DNA from: Pandoraea pulmonicola
Lineage (GTDB): Bacteria; Pseudomonadota; Gammaproteobacteria; Burkholderiales; Burkholderiaceae
Assembly (NCBI RefSeq): GCF_000815105.2
Contig: NZ_CP010310.2
Location: 3,100,001-3,164,000, forward strand
DNA length: 64,000 nucleotides
Direction: 5' to 3'
The notes below the pieces were generated by a model. It made no database searches, was not told the origin of the DNA, and saw only the letters and a program-made list of their open reading frames with translations. Of this stretch, positions 59,847-64,000 are shown in pieces. How positions within the stretch are numbered: the stretch's first letter is position 1; each line of letters opens with the position of its first letter. A program made the position numbers and the translations under genes.

Positions 59847-61823
59847 ATGACCACAACGCCCGATCCCGGCCGCCGCGTGGCGTGGATGTCGCGACTCACG
59901 CGGCTTGAGCCGGTAGCGTTCTCCCGCTGGGACGCCATACATGCGGCGCTCTCCGTGGCCGTGCCCACCGCCATCGGCGCCGCGCTCGGCCACGGCGCCG
60001 ACGCTTCGCTTGTCGCTCTCGGCGCGCTGCCCGTCATCATCGGCGATCGCACCGGCCCCTATCGTGCGCGGGCGCGCTCCATCCTGATCACCATCCTCAC
60101 CGGCGGCGGCGGCTTCTACACCGGCATGCTGATCCACGACGTCGGTCTCGCACACCCGTGGCTTGCCCACGTGCTGCTGCAGTTCGCGATCTTGCTGCTC
60201 AGTTTCCTCGGCACGTTCGGCAACGTGGCATCGGCGGCGACCCTACAAGGCGCGGTGTACCTGATCGTCGGGTGGGGCCTCGCGCTGCCGCCGCCGGAAT
60301 GGCGGGCGCCGTTGTTGCTCGCGGCAGGCGGCATCTTCAGCATGCTGCTCATGGCCGTGCACTGGCTGCGGCACCCGGGGGCGGCGGAGCGCGATGCGGT
60401 CGCCGCCATTTACCAGCAGTTGGCCAACTTGCTCGATGCGAGTGGCACGCCTCGTGCGCGTCTGGCGCGACGTTCGCTGGAGAACGCGATTGCCGCCGCC
60501 TACGACACGCTCCTGGGTGCAAGCGCAAGCACCACCACCGGCTGGGATGTCCTCGAACGTCGCGCCGCCCAGATCCTCGCGGCCGAGCCGATCACCGCGG
60601 CCGTCATCGGCCTCGCCCAGGATGGACAACCGGTCCCCACGCCGCTCGGCCGCGCGCTGTATGGCATGGCACGCAGCATCGCCCGTGACCGGCCGGTCGA
60701 CGTCGCCGCGGCCATGGCGGTGGCCGAGGCGCACGACGCCACGGCGCTGGCCACCGCCCTGCATCGCGCCCAACCGCTCCTCACGGGCGTGGTCCACGCG
60801 GCCGAGGCGCCGCTCCTGGCGCTGGCGCGTCATCAAACGCGTGCCACGGCGCATCCGCGCTGGATGCCGAAGTGGCCCTGGCCCGACGTGTGGCGCTATC
60901 TCGTGCGTATCGGTCTGTGTGTACTCGTCGCGCAGATCTTCATCGCGGTGACAGAGTTGCCGCGCTCGTACTGGGTGCCGCTGATCGTCGTGGTGATCTT
61001 CAAGCCGAACTACGGCTCCGTGTTCGCGCGGGCGCTGCAAAGCAGCATCGGCAGTATCGTGGGCGTGGCCGTGTCCGCGGCGGTCGTCGCCGTCGATCGC
61101 AACGGCCTCGTGAGCCTTGCGTCGCTCATTCCGCTCGCGGCTTGCCTGCCTTGGGCTCTGCGTCGCAACTACGGCTTGTTCAGCGCGCTGTTGCTGCCCA
61201 TCCTGATGCTGGTGATGGGGGCACTGCAGCCGGGCAGCCAGGACATTGCGTTCGCTCGCTTCGTCGACGCCGTCGCCGCCTGCGTCATCGTGCTCCTTGT
61301 CGGCTATCTACCGTGGGCCAAATGGGAGCGTCGCCAACTCGACGAGCGCGTGGCGAATGCGCTCGATGCGCTCGGCCGCTACGCGGCGCTGGCCTGCACG
61401 CACGACGCCGACGCGACTTTCGCGGCGCGCCGCGCCGCCTACAAGGCGCTCGACGACACACGCGTCGCGCTGCAGCGGGCGCTGTCCGAGCCGCCACTGG
61501 TGAGCCGCCGCGCGGCACGCTGGTGGCCGGCGCTCGTCTCGCTCGAGCGTGTGGCCAACGCGATTACCGACACTGCCGCACACGGCGACGATCCCGACAC
61601 ACCGGTCCACCCCGCCGCGGCCGTGCTGACACATCTGGCCGCCGCGTTGCGTCATGGCGGACCGGTCCCGGCCATGCCGGACGCGCCCGTGCCGGGCATC
61701 GATCCTGTGCTGGACAGCGCGCTGCGCGAAGCCATCGCCTTGCTGTTCGGTGCCGCGCCGCACGACGCCTCGGGGAAGTCTGCCAGGAACGTCAAGCCAA
61801 TCATCCCGGTTTCCGGCCAGTAG
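59847..61823 (+). CDS. FUSC family inner-membrane transporter
   Basis: 658 residues from ATG 59847; the frame runs back to 59370 inside the HAD gene without support. Two blocks of about five membrane helices (about 30-150 and 355-490) flank a cytoplasmic helical region, the FUSC/AaeB layout. YLPRS-like segment TELPRSYWVPLIVVVIFKPNYGSVFARALQSSIGSIVGV is the diagnostic FUSC motif. Relatives export aromatic carboxylic acids, fusaric acid or similar. No adaptor protein gene is adjacent. Confidence 0.87.
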   Translation: MTTTPDPGRRVAWMSRLTRLEPVAFSRWDAIHAALSVAVPTAIGAALGHGADASLVALGALPVIIGDRTGPYRARARSILITILTGGGGFYTGMLIHDVGLAHPWLAHVLLQFAILLLSFLGTFGNVASAATLQGAVYLIVGWGLALPPPEWRAPLLLAAGGIFSMLLMAVHWLRHPGAAERDAVAAIYQQLANLLDASGTPRARLARRSLENAIAAAYDTLLGASASTTTGWDVLERRAAQILAAEPITAAVIGLAQDGQPVPTPLGRALYGMARSIARDRPVDVAAAMAVAEAHDATALATALHRAQPLLTGVVHAAEAPLLALARHQTRATAHPRWMPKWPWPDVWRYLVRIGLCVLVAQIFIAVTELPRSYWVPLIVVVIFKPNYGSVFARALQSSIGSIVGVAVSAAVVAVDRNGLVSLASLIPLAACLPWALRRNYGLFSALLLPILMLVMGALQPGSQDIAFARFVDAVAACVIVLLVGYLPWAKWERRQLDERVANALDALGRYAALACTHDADATFAARRAAYKALDDTRVALQRALSEPPLVSRRAARWWPALVSLERVANAITDTAAHGDDPDTPVHPAAAVLTHLAAALRHGGPVPAMPDAPVPGIDPVLDSALREAIALLFGAAPHDASGKSARNVKPIIPVSGQ

Positions 61824-61958
61824 ACCGGCAACACAGGCATAATGCGGACTTCCGGCGCGCAAGAGGCGTTTGCCTGATGGCATGTCTCCGCTTGTCGGGC
61901 AACGCGCCACCGCTAGCCTCCTTCCCCGCGCGCCGCCACGCTTTTCACAAGACTCCGC

Positions 61959-63122
61959 ATGAACACTACCCCGACGCTCGCCTGGACCGAAGACGGTCGC
62001 CCCGTCACCGCGCGCTGGCGCTCCGAGGCCGGCGTGACGCCGCCGCGCCGCGTCGAAGTCGTCGACGACACGCTGACCGCCGACGATGCCTATCACCTCG
62101 CCTGCGGCGGCACCGCGTTGCTGTATCGCGGCGATTATCAAAATGCCCGCCAGTTGATGCAGGCCATGGCGCGCCGAATCGACCGCCCGCCCCATCGCCA
62201 GCGCCGCAAGTCCGGCGGCAGGGACGCGGCACCCGCTGCCGGCCCGGCGGACGCCTTCCACAAGCACCGCATGGCGCAGGCGCAACGCGCGCGCATTCTC
62301 GGCATGGTGCTTATCCCGCTCGAGGGCGACTACGGCATTCCGCTGCGGCGCGCGCCGGACGTGCGCGATGCCTGCACCGAAGCCTGGGGGGCACCGGAGG
62401 GGACGCCCTCGGTCGCGTCGCTGCGTGAAATTCTCGGTCTGATCGGCGCGCACGAATGGCGCAAGAAAGGGGTGACGATTCCGGCGCTGGGCGCCTCGAT
62501 CCACCCGTGGTATGGCGTGTTCTCGCCCGTGCGCGGCGAGTATCTCGATCTCATCGATCAGGCGCCACTGCCCGACAAGTCGATGGCGTTCGACATCGGG
62601 ACAGGTACAGGCGTCATCGCCGCGCTGCTCGCCCGCCGCGGCGTGCAACACGTGATCGGCACCGACCGCGATCCCCGCGCGCTGGCATGCGCCCGCGAGA
62701 ACATCGCGCGCCTGGGTTACGAGCGCTCGGTGAAGATCGTGGACGTCGACCTGTTCCCGGAAGGTCGTGCACCGCTCGTGGTGTGCAACCCGCCATGGCT
62801 GCCCGCCAAGGCGAACGCGCCCATCGAGCATGCCATCTACGATCCCGACAGCCAGATGCTCAAGGGCTTCCTGAACGGCCTGGCCGCCCACCTGAGCCCC
62901 GGCGGCGAAGGCTGGTTGATTCTGTCCGATCTGGCGGAACACCTCGGCCTGCGCACGCGCGAGACGTTGCTCTCATGGATTCACGCGGCCGGGCTGGTCG
63001 TGCTCGCGCGTCACGATGTGCGGCCGCATCATCCGAAGGCCGGGGACGCCAACGATCCTTTGCACGCCGCGCGGCGCGCCGAAGTCACGTCGCTGTGGCG
63101 TCTCGGCGCGCGGCCGGCATAG
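61959..63122 (+). CDS. class I SAM-dependent methyltransferase (N-methyltransferase with NPPW motif)
   Basis: 387 residues. The SAM-binding loop is MAFDIGTGTGVIAALLARRG and the catalytic VVCNPPWLPA motif is typical of methyltransferases acting on nitrogen of nucleic acid bases or Gln side chains (PrmC/RsmC-like). A distinctive N-terminal region (1-200, with a Lys/Arg-rich RPPHRQRRKSGGRD stretch) is likely a substrate-recognition domain. Own promoter region in a 135-nt gap. Target unknown. Confidence 0.82.
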   Translation: MNTTPTLAWTEDGRPVTARWRSEAGVTPPRRVEVVDDTLTADDAYHLACGGTALLYRGDYQNARQLMQAMARRIDRPPHRQRRKSGGRDAAPAAGPADAFHKHRMAQAQRARILGMVLIPLEGDYGIPLRRAPDVRDACTEAWGAPEGTPSVASLREILGLIGAHEWRKKGVTIPALGASIHPWYGVFSPVRGEYLDLIDQAPLPDKSMAFDIGTGTGVIAALLARRGVQHVIGTDRDPRALACARENIARLGYERSVKIVDVDLFPEGRAPLVVCNPPWLPAKANAPIEHAIYDPDSQMLKGFLNGLAAHLSPGGEGWLILSDLAEHLGLRTRETLLSWIHAAGLVVLARHDVRPHHPKAGDANDPLHAARRAEVTSLWRLGARPA

Positions 63123-63190
63123 ATCGGACGAGCGACGTCAGCGCAACGAACGGACGACCATCGACAACTGTCGATGGCGCGTCCGGCCGC

Positions 63191-64000
63191 TCAACGCGGC
63201 GTCTGGAGATAGGCTGCCGCGGCGTCCGCGGCGACGCAGGCGCTGGCAAAGCAGGCCGTGAGCAGATAGCCGCCGGTCGGCGCTTCCCAGTCGAGCATCT
63301 CGCCCGCAAAGAACACGCCGGGCAGTGCGCGCGCCATCAATCCATCATCGAGCCCTTCGAGCGCCACGCCGCCCGCGCTGCTGATCACTTCCGCGATAGG
63401 GCGCGTGCGCCGCAGCGTCAGCGGCAAGCGTTTGATGCCTGCGGCGAGCGCCGTCGGATCGTTGAACGTGTCGCGCGACAGGCATTCGCGCAGCAGCCCC
63501 GCCTTGACGCCGGCGATCCCCAGCCGGCTTTGCAGATGGCTAGCCATCGAGCGCGAGCCACGCCCGCGCGACACTTCCGCAAGCACTCGCTGCGCCGACC
63601 AATCGGGCAGCAGATCGAGATACACCTGGGCACTGCCGTGGCCAAGAATGGCGTCGCGAATCGGCGCACACAGCGCATACACGAGACTGCCTTCGACGCC
63701 GTGCTCCGAAATCACGAACTCACCCTGCCGCGTCGTGCCGTCAGGCAGCGTCATGGTGACCGACTTCACCGGCTGGCCCGCGAAACGCTCGCGCATGTGC
63801 GGCGTCCAGTCGATCTCGAAACCCGCGTTCGCCGGCCGCAGCGGCGTCACGTCCACCCCATGCGCGCGCAGCCACGGCACCCACGCCGCGTCCGAGCCGA
63901 GCTGCGGCCAACTCGCACCGCCGAGCGCCAGCACCACGGCCTTGGCCCGTACGAGACGCTCGCCCTGCGGCGCCGAGAAGCGCAGATTGTCCGGCCGTGC
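63191..64000 (-). CDS. HI0933/TIGR03862-type flavoprotein, C-terminal part (5' end beyond window)
   Basis: About 270 residues are present and the frame is open through base 64000, so the FAD-binding N-terminus lies outside. Visible are AKAVVLALGGASWPQLGSDAAW, NAGFEIDWTPHM, SSAGGVALEGLDDGLM and the C-terminal PGVFFAGEMLDWEAPTGGYLLTACFASACVAADAAAAYL, the second FAD motif of the HI0933 family. These BaiN/YhiN-like proteins are flavin-dependent oxidoreductases of poorly known function. Convergent with the methyltransferase gene. Confidence 0.85.
   Translation of the reverse strand, partial: ARPDNLRFSAPQGERLVRAKAVVLALGGASWPQLGSDAAWVPWLRAHGVDVTPLRPANAGFEIDWTPHMRERFAGQPVKSVTMTLPDGTTRQGEFVISEHGVEGSLVYALCAPIRDAILGHGSAQVYLDLLPDWSAQRVLAEVSRGRGSRSMASHLQSRLGIAGVKAGLLRECLSRDTFNDPTALAAGIKRLPLTLRRTRPIAEVISSAGGVALEGLDDGLMARALPGVFFAGEMLDWEAPTGGYLLTACFASACVAADAAAAYLQTPR

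Overview
The window is GC-rich, densely coded chromosomal DNA with long antisense open frames, short intergenic gaps, many LysR/IclR/TetR/AraC-type regulators and aromatic/organic-acid catabolism. Together with a proteobacterial cellulose (bcs) operon and a PhaB/phasin pair, this points to a beta-proteobacterium of the Burkholderiaceae, Pandoraea- or Burkholderia-like. The genus is an inference from gene content, not from a marker gene. I see no rRNA, tRNA, CRISPR array, transposase or prophage.

Layout. 1-3717: end of an SDR-type epimerase, then an IclR regulator and cupin gene divergent from an MFS transporter, with two identical-architecture palindromes between them. 3832-9723: a five-gene catabolic operon (crotonase, 3-hydroxyacyl dehydrogenase, BKACE beta-keto acid cleavage enzyme, ABC-type solute-binding protein, feruloyl-CoA-synthase-like ligase) divergent from a BoxR-like regulator. 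10951-13552: a MerR regulator with a textbook 19-bp-spacer promoter for a DUF2938 membrane protein, an FRG-domain gene and a VOC/PhnB-like gene. 13564-19009: a large PLD-VTT-EEP fusion protein, a DUF4142 protein, and a DapA-family aldolase preceded by a possible leader peptide and mutually exclusive hairpins. 19089-27035: a chemotaxis receptor with a FliA-like promoter, small transporters, LysR/AraC regulators and a trans-aconitate methyltransferase-like gene. 27079-30218: metallophosphoesterase, cupredoxin, ECF sigma and anti-sigma factor in one direction. 30358-34930: LytM peptidase, acyltransferase 3, PAP2 phosphatase, phasin and phaB.

35448-42149 is a tightly coupled RND efflux operon (adaptor, pump, outer-membrane channel, TetR repressor), each gene joined by a 4-bp ATGA overlap. 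A FAD reductase, a double-domain universal stress protein with upstream 20-21 bp repeats, and an aldo/keto reductase follow. 45876-58655 is the cellulose operon in the order bcsB-bcsZ-bcsC-(37-codon ORF)-bcsQ-bcsA-bcsG: BcsA/BcsB synthesise and extrude the glucan, BcsC is the outer-membrane exit, BcsZ the periplasmic endoglucanase, BcsQ the ParA-like accessory, and BcsG the phosphoethanolamine transferase that decorates cellulose. 58924-64000 holds a small unknown ORF, a HAD phosphatase, a FUSC transporter, a methyltransferase and the C-terminal part of an HI0933-type flavoprotein.

The items most worth follow-up are the leader region upstream of the DapA-like gene, the small ORF inside the bcs operon, the beta-keto-acid operon with an altered BKACE metal site, and several sharply defined operator-like palindromes and repeats.
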